64,000 nt of DNA, taken from assembly GCA_963575675.1 (NCBI GenBank), contig CAUYUA010000044.1, positions 3,034-67,033 on the forward strand. Direction: 5' to 3'. The position numbers and the translations under genes are program-made. Positions 45,440 to 55,463 of the stretch are shown here, piece by piece. Numbering within the stretch: position 1 is the first letter of the stretch; each line of letters begins with the position of its first letter. Under the pieces are notes generated by a model that was given only the letters and a program-made list of their open reading frames with translations, searched no databases and was not told the origin of the DNA. Origin of the DNA: CAUYUA01 sp963575675 (GTDB taxonomy: Bacteria > Pseudomonadota > Alphaproteobacteria > Azospirillales > Azospirillaceae).

Positions 45440-46846
45440 ATGAGCGTCGTTACCCGCTTTGCCCCGTCTCCGACCGGATTTCTCCACATCGGCGGCGCGC
45501 GGACTGCATTGTTTAACTGGTTGTTTGCCCGTCGTCATGGCGGTCGCTTTTTGTTGCGTATCGAAGATACGGATCGTGCGCGCTCCACAGATGCTGCGGT
45601 TGCGGCAATTCTTGATGGTTTGTCGTGGTTGGGGTTGGACTGGGACGGCGAAGCGATCTCTCAGTTCGCGCGCCGAGACCGTCACGCCGAAGTCGCCCGC
45701 GCACTGGTTGAAAAAGGTTGCGCCTATTACTGCTACGCCTCTCCGGAGGAATTGGCTGAGATGCGTCGCGCTCAAGAAGCCGCCAAGCAGCCGATTCGCT
45801 ATGACGGTCGTTGGCGAGACCGCGCCGCTTCGGAAGCTCCTTTCGGCGTTGCTCCGGTGATTCGGTTGCGCGCGCCTCAACAGGGCGAGACGGTGCTTCA
45901 AGATCGCGTCCAAGGCGATGTTCGCGTGCGGAACGATCAGCTTGACGACATGGTTCTTTTGCGGGCCGATGGAACGCCGACCTATATGTTGTCTGTTGTG
46001 GTCGATGATCATGATATGGGTGTTTCTCACGTTGTGCGTGGGGATGATCATCTGACCAATGCGTTTCGGCAGATGCAGATTTATAAATCCATGGATTGGG
46101 AGATTCCAGAGTTCGCTCATATCCCCCTGATCCATGGCTCCGACGGCGCCAAACTTTCCAAGCGTCATGGCGCTTTGGGTGTTGAAGCCTATCGCGAAAT
46201 GGGGTATATTCCGGAAGCCCTGCGGAACTATCTGCTGCGCCTCGGGTGGGCGCATGGCGATGATGAGATAATCAGCGCCGAACAGGCGGTTTCCTGGTTC
46301 TCCTTAGAAGGAGTTGGTCGTTCTCCCTCGCGTTTCGATTTTGCTAAGCTTGATCATTTGAATGCTCATTACCTGCGTCAAGCAGATGAGGGGCGATTGG
46401 TGGATTTGATTGCGCCGCGTTTAACAATTCTTCTTGCGCCCGCAGCTCTGGACGATTCAAAGCGTCTGTTGTTGTCTCGCGCGATGGGCGGGTTGAAAGC
46501 GCGCGCTAAAAACATCAAGGATCTGGCTGAAAGCGCTCTGTTTTACGTCGCGTCTCGGCCTTTGCCGCTTACAGCTCAAGCTGCGGCTCTGCTCGATGAG
46601 GTATCGCGCCTGCGACTCAGACTCTTGAGTGAGGCGCTAAACAGTGTTGAGTCTTGGAAAGCCAGCGCCATTGAAGCGGCGACACGGGCTGTTGCCGAGG
46701 CTCACAACGAGAAGCTCGGGAAGATCGCGCAGCCTTTTCGAGTGGCGTTGACTGGCTCCACCGTCTCGCCGCCGATTTTCGAGGTTGCCGAGTGTCTGGG
46801 CCGATCGGAAACTTTGGCTCGTATTTCTGACGTTCTCTCTCTCTAA
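45440..46846 (+). CDS. gltX: Glutamyl-tRNA synthetase
   Basis: A class I synthetase of 468 residues charging tRNA-Glu, and possibly tRNA-Gln. The HIGH motif lies in TRFAPSPTGFLHIGGARTAL and the KMSKS counterpart is KLSKRHG. The middle block RVQGDVRVRNDQLDDMVLLR and a C-terminal anticodon-binding helical domain are present. I start at ATG 45440 (MSVVTRFAPS), since the preceding 38 residues are not family-like. gltA follows 107 bases later, a common pairing in alphaproteobacteria. Confidence 0.97.
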   Translation: MSVVTRFAPSPTGFLHIGGARTALFNWLFARRHGGRFLLRIEDTDRARSTDAAVAAILDGLSWLGLDWDGEAISQFARRDRHAEVARALVEKGCAYYCYASPEELAEMRRAQEAAKQPIRYDGRWRDRAASEAPFGVAPVIRLRAPQQGETVLQDRVQGDVRVRNDQLDDMVLLRADGTPTYMLSVVVDDHDMGVSHVVRGDDHLTNAFRQMQIYKSMDWEIPEFAHIPLIHGSDGAKLSKRHGALGVEAYREMGYIPEALRNYLLRLGWAHGDDEIISAEQAVSWFSLEGVGRSPSRFDFAKLDHLNAHYLRQADEGRLVDLIAPRLTILLAPAALDDSKRLLLSRAMGGLKARAKNIKDLAESALFYVASRPLPLTAQAAALLDEVSRLRLRLLSEALNSVESWKASAIEAATRAVAEAHNEKLGKIAQPFRVALTGSTVSPPIFEVAECLGRSETLARISDVLSL

Positions 46847-46953
46847 GCTTCCCCCGGATACGGTCGACAGCCCATAGTGTTGCCTCTTGTGCGACGTTCT
46901 GCGGCTTGCGGCGGTGTAGCCCTCCCTTTCCGCTCTCATAAGGAAGAGTTCCC

Positions 46954-48291
46954 ATGAGCGAAACTCCAACCGTGCCTGCTGAACCCAAGAAAACTTCCGC
47001 CGATACGTTTACTTTCATTGATAACAGCACTGGGAAATCCTACACTCTGCCCGTTTTGGGCGGAACCTTGGGGCCGCGCGTCGTGGATATTCGCAGACTC
47101 TACGGCGAAGCGGGCGTGTTTACTTTCGATCCCGGCTTTACCTCTACCGGAAGTTGCGAATCCAAAATCACTTTCATCGATGGCGACAACGGCATTCTGC
47201 TGCATCGCGGCTACGCCATTGAAGACCTCGCTGAACAGGCCGACTTCATGGAAGTCGCCTACCTGCTTCTCCACGGCGAGCTGCCTTCTCGCGAGCAAAA
47301 ACACGAATTCGAGCATATCATCACCTCGCATTCGATGGTCCATGAGCAGCTTACCTTCTTCTATCGCGGTTTCCGTCGCGACGCTCACCCGATGGCGGTG
47401 CTGTGCGGCATCACCGGAGCGCTCTCTGCGTTCTACGGCGATTCTCTTGATATCCGCGATCCGCAGCAACGCATGATCGCCTCCCATCGGCTGATCTCCA
47501 AAATCCCGACCATCGCCGCGATGGCGTATAAGTATTCCATCGGCGAGCCTTTCGCGTATCCGCGCAACGATCTCCGTTATTCTGAGAATTTCCTCAGCAT
47601 GGTCTTCGCTGTGCCCACGCAGCCGTATCGCGTGAACCCGGTGTTGGCGCGCGCCATGGATCGTTTGTTGATCCTCCATGCCGATCACGAGCAGAACGCT
47701 TCCACATCCACCGTTCGTTTGGCCGGTTCTTCGGGCGCCAATCCGTTCGCGTGCATCGCGGCGGGCATTGCTTCTCTGTGGGGACCAGCTCACGGCGGCG
47801 CCAACGAAGCTGTGTTGACGATGTTGCATCAGATCGGTCGCAAGGATCGCATCCCCGAGTTCATTCGTCGCGCCAAAGACAAAAACGATCCGTTCCGTTT
47901 GATGGGCTTCGGTCACCGGGTCTACAAGAACTACGATCCGCGCGCCCAAGTGATGCGCAAGACCTGTCACGAAGTCTTGGGTGAGCTTGGCATTAAAGAC
48001 GAGCCGTTGCTCGATATGGCCATGGAGCTGGAGCACATCGCTCTTGAAGACGAGTACTTCGTTGAGCGTAAGCTTTATCCGAACGTCGACTTCTATTCCG
48101 GAATCATCCTCAAGGCGATGGGCTTCCCCACCTCCATGTTCACCGTGTTGTTCGCTGTGGCGCGCACGGTCGGATGGATTGCTCAGTGGAAAGAGATGAT
48201 TGAGGAGCCCGATCAGAAGATTGGACGTCCGCGTCAGCTCTACACCGGCGCGCCGAAGCGTGCGTTTATTCCGATGGCAATGCGTGGATAA
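46954..48291 (+). CDS. gltA: Citrate synthase (type II)
   Basis: Condenses oxaloacetate and acetyl-CoA to citrate, the entry to the TCA cycle. The 445-residue, Gram-negative hexameric type is recognised from LLHRGYAIEDLAEQADFMEV, the catalytic His in LHADHEQNASTSTVRL, FGHRVYKNYDPRAQ and the Asp of NVDFYSGIIL. AAGGAAGAG lies seven bases before the ATG. A small membrane protein starts one base after its stop. Confidence 0.98.
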   Translation: MSETPTVPAEPKKTSADTFTFIDNSTGKSYTLPVLGGTLGPRVVDIRRLYGEAGVFTFDPGFTSTGSCESKITFIDGDNGILLHRGYAIEDLAEQADFMEVAYLLLHGELPSREQKHEFEHIITSHSMVHEQLTFFYRGFRRDAHPMAVLCGITGALSAFYGDSLDIRDPQQRMIASHRLISKIPTIAAMAYKYSIGEPFAYPRNDLRYSENFLSMVFAVPTQPYRVNPVLARAMDRLLILHADHEQNASTSTVRLAGSSGANPFACIAAGIASLWGPAHGGANEAVLTMLHQIGRKDRIPEFIRRAKDKNDPFRLMGFGHRVYKNYDPRAQVMRKTCHEVLGELGIKDEPLLDMAMELEHIALEDEYFVERKLYPNVDFYSGIILKAMGFPTSMFTVLFAVARTVGWIAQWKEMIEEPDQKIGRPRQLYTGAPKRAFIPMAMRG

Positions 48292-48292
48292 G

Positions 48293-48493
48293 ATGCGATT
48301 TCGTGTGGTCGGGGTGAGTGGTCGGCCGAATGTTTTCACTCAGTCCGTATCCACACGTTTCGTTCCCGGTCGTTGGGTGGCGTGGCGGCTCCGGCCGGTT
48401 AATGATAATCCAGTTCCACGACGTCAGCGTCTAAAACAAGGCGCGGTGTTGGTTGGATTGTTGGTGGCGGCTACTGCGCTTTTGATGATGTAG
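48293..48493 (+). CDS. Small single-TM protein after gltA
   Basis: A 66-residue frame that starts one base after the gltA stop. It has an Arg-rich first half (RFVPGRWVAWRLRPVNDNP) and a C-terminal hydrophobic helix (GAVLVGLLVAATALLMM), so it could be a tail-anchored membrane protein translated by coupling to gltA. No family recognised. A weak hairpin ending CGGCTTTTTTTG follows at about 48500-48550, fitting an operon end. Confidence 0.5.
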   Translation: MRFRVVGVSGRPNVFTQSVSTRFVPGRWVAWRLRPVNDNPVPRRQRLKQGAVLVGLLVAATALLMM

Positions 48494-48500
48494 ATCATTA

Positions 48501-48548
48501 AAGCCGTGTTTTCTGTGCTTCGAGCCCAGGGGATGCGGCTTTTTTTGT
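48501..48548 (+). terminator. Probable gltA operon terminator
   Basis: AAAGCCG and CGGCTTT pair across a long loop containing GAGCCCAGGGG, ending in T7G. It lies downstream of the gltA transcript and just before the EVE-domain gene. Only moderate. Confidence 0.5.
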
Positions 48549-48561
48549 ATGGTTTTCGATT

Positions 48562-48972
48562 ATGGTTTATTGGCTTTTGAAATCAGAACCTTTCAAATAC
48601 TCTTGGGATGATTTGCTTCGTGACGGCAAAACTTCTTGGGATGGCGTTCGGAATCATCAAGCGTCGCGCAATCTTAAATTGATGCGATGTGGTGAGCGGG
48701 GCTTTTTTTATCATTCCAACGAGGGGTTGGCGATTGTTGGAATCGTGGAGATCGTTCGTGAGTATTATCCGGACGAGTCCGATGAGCGCGGACAATTTGG
48801 AATGGTGGATGTTTGTCCTGTTGCGGCTTTGCGCAGAGCTGTGACGTTGAAGCAGATTAAGGCGGAGCCGAAATTGGCGGATATGGCGTTGGTGCGGCAA
48901 TCGCGTTTGTCTGTGGGGCCGGTTACAGATTCCGAATGGGCGCTCTTGTGCGAGATGTCTGAGCGGGGTTGA
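48562..48972 (+). CDS. EVE-domain protein
   Basis: A 136-residue EVE domain (PUA-like fold) that in relatives binds modified bases in DNA or RNA. The start MVYWLLKSEPFKYSWDDLL, then WDGVRNHQASRNLKLMRCGE and FFYHSNEGLAIVGIVEIVRE are characteristic. Such proteins are sometimes linked to restriction or RNA modification, but no such genes flank it here. Start ATG 48562 has no obvious Shine-Dalgarno. Confidence 0.92.
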   Translation: MVYWLLKSEPFKYSWDDLLRDGKTSWDGVRNHQASRNLKLMRCGERGFFYHSNEGLAIVGIVEIVREYYPDESDERGQFGMVDVCPVAALRRAVTLKQIKAEPKLADMALVRQSRLSVGPVTDSEWALLCEMSERG

Positions 48973-48996
48973 GTTATTAACATTTTAAATGAAACT

Positions 48997-49088
48997 AAAA
49001 AAAGGGTCCAGGGTAAAAAAAGGGTCCAGGGATTGTGTCCCCAGTCGCTCGGGCTAAGGACGAAAGCCCCCCTTATTCGCAAAGCGAT
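48997..49088. repeat. Dispersed repeat, single arm with duplicated start (copy 4)
   Basis: The first 17 bases (AAAAAAAGGGTCCAGGG) occur twice in tandem, then the arm continues GATTGTGTCCCCAGTCGCTC with a shortened hairpin and ends TTCGCAAAGCGAT, touching the stop of the converging CinA-C gene. It lies between that gene and the EVE-domain gene. Confidence 0.85.
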
Positions 49089-49573
49089 CATTCAAGAGCG
49101 GAAAGAAACAGTTCCAAAGCCCTCTGCACCGCTAATTCTCGTATCTCGTTTCGAGACCCTTTAAAATTTCTTTTTTCAACCAAAGGCAACAGGCCCGCTC
49201 GTCCGAAATAAACCAGCCCCACCGGCTTTGTTTCCGATTCTCCTCCAGGCCCCGCGATTCCCGTGATCGAAACCGTAACATTTGCTTGCGAGCGCTCCAA
49301 TGTTCCGATCGCCATGGCCTCCGCCACTTCTGCGCTTACAGCGCCTTGTGTTTCCAACAATGACGCCGGAACTCCTAACATCTCTTTCTTTGCTTGGTTG
49401 GAGTAGGTTATAAAGCCTCGATCCACCACCGCTGAAGACCCTGGAATCGATGTCAGGGCGCCGCTCACCAAACCTCCTGTACACGATTCAACTGCCGCCA
49501 ATTTCAAATTCGCAAGACTGTATGCAGAGATCACCTTGAGAGCAAGATCGGTAATGTGAGTAGGGAATTCCAT
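49088..49573 (-). CDS. pncC: CinA C-terminal domain amidase (PncC-like)
   Basis: A 161-residue stand-alone CinA C-terminal domain, a nicotinamide mononucleotide deamidase of the NAD salvage cycle. Characteristic are LAAVESCTGGLVSGALTSIP, GSSAVVDRGFITYSNQAKKEML and VTVSITGIAGPGGESETKPV. A perfect AAGGAGG lies just upstream of ATG 49573. It is divergent from the large kinase across 415 bases, and its stop codon lies at the edge of repeat copy 4. Confidence 0.94.
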   Translation of the reverse strand: MEFPTHITDLALKVISAYSLANLKLAAVESCTGGLVSGALTSIPGSSAVVDRGFITYSNQAKKEMLGVPASLLETQGAVSAEVAEAMAIGTLERSQANVTVSITGIAGPGGESETKPVGLVYFGRAGLLPLVEKRNFKGSRNEIRELAVQRALELFLSALE

Positions 49574-49988
49574 AATTGCCTCCTTAATCCATTTGTATCT
49601 CGTTTGTTAAAAAAAACAAAAAGAGATTGCAACAAATCTTTGAAAATCATGATACCCTGTGAGCTAAGCAGAAGGCAATCTATGAACAGAAAAATCGTCT
49701 TTTTTATTCCAACAACAAGAACTATACGCACACCGATAATATCGCAGCGTTATATACCCGTTTACTCGAAAACCCGAAAAAAGACGTAAAGAGAAAACCG
49801 GCGCTCTGTCCTGGGCTCGCCAAGGGCCTGAGTTTGGAAGCCGTGGTTTGGAGATTGTGATAATCGAGGGTTGTTCCGATCTGAAGAAACCGTAACAAGA
49901 AACAAGGGATTTCGAACAACAAGGTGAAAAAGGGTATAAGAAGACGCAAAAACAAAAAAACGCGTTATTAGAAACAGGAGAACGCAAA
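49574..49988. other. Divergent intergenic region
   Basis: 415 AT-rich bases between pncC and the histidine kinase; probably holds both promoters. No gene or clear structure seen. Confidence 0.4.
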
Positions 49989-52900
49989 ATGGTTCTTCCT
50001 CTTTCGCTGCCATCTTCTCACTTATCTCCCCCCCGTTTATGGTCTACATTGGCGTTTCGTTTCGCTATAACTGCGTCGGCATTGTCAATCGTCTTCATCT
50101 TGGCGATCGGCGGGGGCGCCTACATATCTGTGCGACAACTCCTTATTCACAACATCCATAACTCCGTACATAACGTCGCCTCTTTAGAAGCCGAACGCAT
50201 TAACGGGCTGCTCCGCGCCATTGCTGCGGCGCACGAGTCCTTGGCGCTCAATCCTGTGATTTCTGGAGCGTTGGCTGATCCGCGTGGACGTGAAACCTAC
50301 CTTACCCCGTTTTTACGCGGCTACAACAACATTGCCGACATCCCGATTTCCATTGTCGTCGCCGACGCTCAAGGAATCACTATCGCCTCCAACGCTCAAG
50401 CGCCTACGTTGCCTCTGCCGACGTTCTGGATAGAGAGAGTCATCACGCGCGGCGGCGCTATGGCCGGATTAATTGATGAAGGCGCGTATCCAAACCACCC
50501 CCCGTCTCTGAATAGCGGCAAAACGCCGAATGTTCGAACCACTGCTGACGGCGTGCTCGAATCCCGCATCGGACGCATTCTTGTCGGCGTCCCGATTCGA
50601 ACATTTGGAACGCCCAACGGGGCCTTGTTGTTTGAGTTCCCGCTCGATGCGTTGTTGACCACAGGGCGCGGCCCTTTGATCACTGAAGAAACGGGAACCA
50701 AAGATTTTCCCGGAATGGACGCAGCTTTGCGCCTAACCATCCAAGACAATAGTGGTCGGCAACAAACTCTGCCTCTGCAAGCGGATTCCTTTCCGCACAG
50801 CCTCACGGGAGGCGCGGTTCTGACGATGCCGAAGACCATGGAATCTTTGCGGGCGGCTCTGGAAGTAACAGCCGATCACCGTTTGCTGGATACGCCTTTA
50901 AAGAAATTAACTCTGATTGGAGTCATCGTCGGCGGCGCCTCGGCGGCGGTGGTGATCGCGCTGGCGGTGTTTGCAGCCAGTCTCTTGACGCGCCAACTCA
51001 GCGATTTGGAAAAAGCCGCCAGTCGCGTGGCGGCGCCGGGCGCTTCTTTGGATTACCTGCCCACCTACGGACAACACGAGATCGCTCGCGTCGGCTTGGC
51101 TTTCAACCAGATGTTGGCGCGCCTGGCCGAAGCCCACGAAGAGCTGGCGCGTCAATCGGCGCATCAACTGCAACAAAGCGAACGTCGGTTTCAATCGGTG
51201 GCCGAAACCGCCAGCGACGCCATTGTCATCGCTGATTCCAGCGGACTGATCACGTTTTGGAACCGCGCCGCAGGGCGAATCTTCGGCTACCCACCCGAAG
51301 CCGTTATTGGTCGATCGGTTAATATCCTTATTCCCGAACGCTACCGCGCCATTCACGAGCAGGCCATGGATCGTCTGCGCAATGGCAAGCCGCCGCGATT
51401 ATTTGGTCAAACCGTTGAAATCTCCGGAATTCGCGTCGATGGTTCGGAAACTCCGTTAGAGATATCTCTGTCGGAATGGACGATCGGCGATCGATTGTTC
51501 TTCGCCGCGATCATGCGCGACATCAGCCGTCGACGCGCCGATGAGCTGGCTTTGCGCGAGAGCGAGCGGCGTTTGCGCGAAGCCGAACGCATCGCGCGCG
51601 CGGGATATTGGGAGTATTTCGCCGACGCGCAACACACGATATGGTCGCCGATTCTCTCTGACATCAGCGGTCATGATCTTAACATCTGCCCAACTTTCGC
51701 CGCCTACGTCAAAACCGTGGTTCATCCAGAAGATCGCGCTATGGTTTTAGCGGCTCATCAAAATCCTCAGACCCGCAATCAATTGGAATACCGCATCATT
51801 CGCGCAAACGGCTCGCAACGCTTCGTGTCGAGCGAGTTTACGGCGGCGGTTGACGAAGTCGGTCGTCCGCACCATTGGTTCGGCGTAGAACAAGACATTA
51901 CTGAGCGCAAACTGGCCGAAGAACGACTACGCGCCAGCGAAGCGCGGTTTCGCGCGATCTTTGAGCACGCTGCAATCGGCATCGTCGTGTACGATTATCG
52001 CGGTCGAATACTTCAAGCCAACTCTGCCGCGCAGAGCATGTTCGGCTATAGCGCTGAAGAGCTTTCTTATATGCGCTGGCAGGATATTACGCACCCAGAG
52101 GATATTGCTCCTAGTCAAGAACGTCATGACGCTTTGCATAAAAACATTGTTGATCATTTTATGTATGAGAAGCGCTATCTTCGTCGCGACGGTTCTTTGC
52201 TGTGGAGCGCAGTAACAGTGTCCGCCGTGCATATGCCTAACACTCCTTCGCCGATGTTCACCATATCCATGGTCGAAGACATCACTTTACGGCGTGAAGC
52301 CCGGCAACGCTTACGTGAAAGCGAAGAGCGTTTCCGTCTGGCGCTTTCGGGCACTCAAGATGGGGTTTGGGATTACGATCTAAGCACCGGGGCTTTTTAC
52401 TTCTCGCCGCGCCTGAAGGAAATTCTGGGGTATCGCGACGATGAGATGGAAGGTTCTTTTGAAGAGTGGAAGCGACGCGTTCATCCCGACGATTTGCCGG
52501 ATGTCATGGCCGATTACGAAGCGCATCTCTCCGGAGCCACCCCAGGATACGACAATATCCACCGTTTACGTCACCGCGACGGATTTTATCGCTGGATATT
52601 GGATCGCGGTCGCTTGGCGCGCGATGCGGAAGGCCGTCCCACACGCATGGTCGGGGCGAAGACGGACATTACCGAGATGCGGCGCAACCAAGCTCGACTG
52701 CAACACCTAAAAAATAGACTGGAGCTTATTTTACAATCCGTAGGTGAAGGAATCTATGGAATTGACGCCACCGGAGCGATTATTTTCGCCAATCCGGCAA
52801 CTGCGACGCTAATAGGGGCGCCTCTGGAGCAACTGATCGGACGCAACCCTCATGATTGCTTTCACCGTTTCAAAGCCGATGGGTTTCCTTACAATCGCGG

Positions 52901-53891
52901 CGAGAACGTTACCGCTTTGTTGGCCAATAACGAAAAGCAACGACAAATCATCAATGACGAATATTTTTATCGCAACGACGGCTCGTCCTTTCCGGTGGAG
53001 TACACCGTGTCATCAATGGAGACGCAAGGCGAAATCTCCGGAGCCGTGGTCGTGTTTCGCGACATCACCGAACGTCGACAAGCAGAAGTTGCGCGTCGGC
53101 AAGCGGAAAGGGAAATTCTGGATCAACGCGACGCTTTGATGCGACTCAACCAACAAAAAGACAAATTCTTTTCAATCATCGCCCACGATTTGCGCACACC
53201 CTTTAATGCTGTGCTCGGTTTTTCCGACATGCTGATTCATGACATTGGCTTGCTGTCTCAAGAAAAAATTGTGGATTACTGTCAAACTATTCATGACGCC
53301 GCTCGGCAGGTGCATAAACTTCTTGAAAATCTTTTGGAATGGGCGCGTTTACAAATGAACCAAGTTACGCCTGAACCAGAAAAGATTGCAGTTCATAGCA
53401 TCATTCATCATAATATACTGCTGTTTCAGCCTATGGCGAATGGAAAAAACATCCAGTTGAATATTGATTGCGCTCCTGATCTTCATATCTTTGCGGATCG
53501 ACGTATGACGGACACAATTCTGCGTAATTTGATTAATAATTCTCTAAAATTTACTGGCGATGGCGGCTCCGTTACGACTTCGGCGCGCGCCATTCTTTCT
53601 CCCGTGTCTGAAGATGCTTCTACGCCGGACGGAACGAAACGAAAGGAGCAGGCGTGGATTGAAATCTCTGTCATCGACACCGGAGTCGGCATGTCTCAAG
53701 AGAAACTAAATAAGCTTTTTAGCCTGGAAAAGAAAATATCTTCGACAGGAACGCGCGGAGAAACCGGAACAGGTTTAGGATTGTTGCTATGTAAAGAATT
53801 AATTGAAATGCAACATGGGATTCTTCACGTTTCCAGCACTCCAGATGTTGGTTCGACGTTTTGTTTTTCTCTGCCGACCGCTCTTTTGTAA
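49989..53891 (+). CDS. Multi-PAS membrane sensor histidine kinase
   Basis: A 1300-residue kinase. TM1 is at about 20-50, followed by an extracytoplasmic domain of about 255 residues (Cache-like in size), TM2 at about 306-333 and HAMP at about 334-385. Then come five PAS/PAC modules (about 398-1035), shown by repeats of the form FRAIFEHAAIGIVVYDYRG and ISRRRADEL-type PAC ends. The HisKA domain has His1066 in FSIIAHDLRTPF, and the ATPase domain has the N box NLINNSLKFTGDGG, DTGVGMSQEKL and GTGLGLLLCKEL. No receiver domain. AGGAG precedes the ATG. No response regulator is adjacent; the next gene is unrecognised. Confidence 0.94.
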   Translation: MVLPLSLPSSHLSPPRLWSTLAFRFAITASALSIVFILAIGGGAYISVRQLLIHNIHNSVHNVASLEAERINGLLRAIAAAHESLALNPVISGALADPRGRETYLTPFLRGYNNIADIPISIVVADAQGITIASNAQAPTLPLPTFWIERVITRGGAMAGLIDEGAYPNHPPSLNSGKTPNVRTTADGVLESRIGRILVGVPIRTFGTPNGALLFEFPLDALLTTGRGPLITEETGTKDFPGMDAALRLTIQDNSGRQQTLPLQADSFPHSLTGGAVLTMPKTMESLRAALEVTADHRLLDTPLKKLTLIGVIVGGASAAVVIALAVFAASLLTRQLSDLEKAASRVAAPGASLDYLPTYGQHEIARVGLAFNQMLARLAEAHEELARQSAHQLQQSERRFQSVAETASDAIVIADSSGLITFWNRAAGRIFGYPPEAVIGRSVNILIPERYRAIHEQAMDRLRNGKPPRLFGQTVEISGIRVDGSETPLEISLSEWTIGDRLFFAAIMRDISRRRADELALRESERRLREAERIARAGYWEYFADAQHTIWSPILSDISGHDLNICPTFAAYVKTVVHPEDRAMVLAAHQNPQTRNQLEYRIIRANGSQRFVSSEFTAAVDEVGRPHHWFGVEQDITERKLAEERLRASEARFRAIFEHAAIGIVVYDYRGRILQANSAAQSMFGYSAEELSYMRWQDITHPEDIAPSQERHDALHKNIVDHFMYEKRYLRRDGSLLWSAVTVSAVHMPNTPSPMFTISMVEDITLRREARQRLRESEERFRLALSGTQDGVWDYDLSTGAFYFSPRLKEILGYRDDEMEGSFEEWKRRVHPDDLPDVMADYEAHLSGATPGYDNIHRLRHRDGFYRWILDRGRLARDAEGRPTRMVGAKTDITEMRRNQARLQHLKNRLELILQSVGEGIYGIDATGAIIFANPATATLIGAPLEQLIGRNPHDCFHRFKADGFPYNRGENVTALLANNEKQRQIINDEYFYRNDGSSFPVEYTVSSMETQGEISGAVVVFRDITERRQAEVARRQAEREILDQRDALMRLNQQKDKFFSIIAHDLRTPFNAVLGFSDMLIHDIGLLSQEKIVDYCQTIHDAARQVHKLLENLLEWARLQMNQVTPEPEKIAVHSIIHHNILLFQPMANGKNIQLNIDCAPDLHIFADRRMTDTILRNLINNSLKFTGDGGSVTTSARAILSPVSEDASTPDGTKRKEQAWIEISVIDTGVGMSQEKLNKLFSLEKKISSTGTRGETGTGLGLLLCKELIEMQHGILHVSSTPDVGSTFCFSLPTALL

Positions 53892-54053
53892 ACATGCGCC
53901 ATTCGTTATATACGTCCTAAGCGTCTTACGCATACGAAATGCCTATTAAAGCAACATGATTTCGCTTTTTTTCACAATCGCCGATCCTGCGATTGAAAAT
54001 TTCTTCAAAAAATCGCAACACTCAACGCCAAGGGACAAAAGGGAGATGAGGTT

Positions 54054-55085
54054 ATGCCTGCGGATTCAGAATCGGCCGGCGCCATTAAGCTCTGCGGCGT
54101 AGTGATTGCGACGGCGCGTTCGGACCCGATTAACGCCGATGCGAAGGCGCGTTTGCGTCTTACTCGTTTCGATTTTCGACATAAAGTTTTTACCGCCACA
54201 GGTGGATATTTCGCTTTATCCCAAGATGATCAACGTGAACCCGTGTTTATCGTGCCATTGGGAGAATCCTCTGGAGTGGTGCCTCTGCATAAATTGTGCG
54301 ATGCTTTTGACATTCTTCCCTATAGTCATGACGGAAAACTTCTTGATTTGGTGATCGAAAGCCTAAAGTACATCAAAGTAATTCGCCCAGGAGAAACCAT
54401 CCCCGGGGAGCTTTTAGACGGAACCGCTTCATGGGCGATAGAAGATCGACACAGAATTATGGGGATGGGACGTATCACTCTTTGCGTTGTTTCATGGGTC
54501 AGTGGCGAGCAATTTGAAGTTCATAACGAAGACGATATGGAGTGTTTTCTTCGCAATCCCGATGTTAAAGCGCGCGTGCTTGAAGCTATGCCTGCGCTTG
54601 CCACTATACTTGAACTCGGACAGCATCGTATTGAGCTGGTGCAGGCTCGCCTCGACGGGCTAGGGCATGAACTCTCGTATATTGAAGCTTTGCGCGAAGA
54701 GTTCGGCAAAGTCCGCGCCATGCAAGAGAAAATGGTTACATTTCAAGCTATTTATCGACGTGATCGTAATACTCTTGACGAAATTTCTCAGACTTTGCGG
54801 CTTATGGCTAAGCCTTTGGCGGAGATTGATCGTCTTTTTGGACAAGTTGATTTCCAGATGGCTGACGTGCCTTCTTTATTTCGTGTTTATGATGCTCAGG
54901 TTGATTTGTTTCGCACTCTACGTGATCAGATACATGTAAAGCTTTTGGAGTGGGAGCATCTGATTGATGTCTGGGCTGATGTTCCTGTGGAATGTTGTTC
55001 GCAAGCGATCAACGCCATGCGTGAAACATATAGATTTTTAGCGCAACGCTATGTCACCACCAAAGTTTGGCAACGAAATTCTTAG
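54054..55085 (+). CDS. Unrecognised helical protein downstream of kinase
   Basis: A 343-residue protein of no family I can name. The N-terminal 170 residues are mixed alpha/beta (KLCGVVIATARSDPINADAK, then PGELLDGTASWAIEDRHRIM). The C-terminal half is helical and coiled-coil-like (LDGLGHELSYIEALREEFGK, then LRDQIHVKLLEWEHLIDVWA). No signal peptide or membrane helix. GGGAGATGAGG lies just before the ATG. It lies 163 bases after the large kinase, so it could be part of that signalling pathway, but nothing in the sequence proves it. A dispersed repeat follows. Confidence 0.8.
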   Translation: MPADSESAGAIKLCGVVIATARSDPINADAKARLRLTRFDFRHKVFTATGGYFALSQDDQREPVFIVPLGESSGVVPLHKLCDAFDILPYSHDGKLLDLVIESLKYIKVIRPGETIPGELLDGTASWAIEDRHRIMGMGRITLCVVSWVSGEQFEVHNEDDMECFLRNPDVKARVLEAMPALATILELGQHRIELVQARLDGLGHELSYIEALREEFGKVRAMQEKMVTFQAIYRRDRNTLDEISQTLRLMAKPLAEIDRLFGQVDFQMADVPSLFRVYDAQVDLFRTLRDQIHVKLLEWEHLIDVWADVPVECCSQAINAMRETYRFLAQRYVTTKVWQRNS

Positions 55086-55113
55086 GAAGATTTTCATAAG
55101 AATAAAATTATAC

Positions 55114-55452
55114 GGGTCCAGGGACTGTGTTCCTGGTCGTGGGGGATCATAAGGGGGGAGCGAAAGCCCCCCTTATTCGCGAAGCGATTTTTTTCTGGAA
55201 TCTTTTGTTTGTTGGCGTTGTTTTTCCGATGCGCACAATGATGCGTCCATGTAAAGCAAATCCTATTCGTTTATTTTTGCCGCGACACGACAACTTTTGA
55301 TTTTGCAACTGCGGTGTTAAAGACACGAATTCAACGATCCACTCCAATGGCTCCGAAATTCCCGCGAAATTCCCGGAAGGGGGCGCCCGCGCCCCCTTCC
55401 GCTCCGCCCTTATGATTCTTCCCGCGACAGGAACGCAAAGCCCCTGGCCTCG
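55114..55452. repeat. Dispersed repeat, inverted pair with spacer (copy 5)
   Basis: A well conserved left arm (55114-55188, GGGTCCAGGGACTGTGTTCC) and a diverged right arm (about 55375-55452) flank a spacer. The right arm's central hairpin has changed to GGAAGGGGGCG-CCCG-CGCCCCCTTCC (55375-55400), keeping the pairing. It lies between the unrecognised gene and the converging giant adhesin gene. Confidence 0.85.
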
Positions 55453-55463
55453 TTTTTTTGGCG

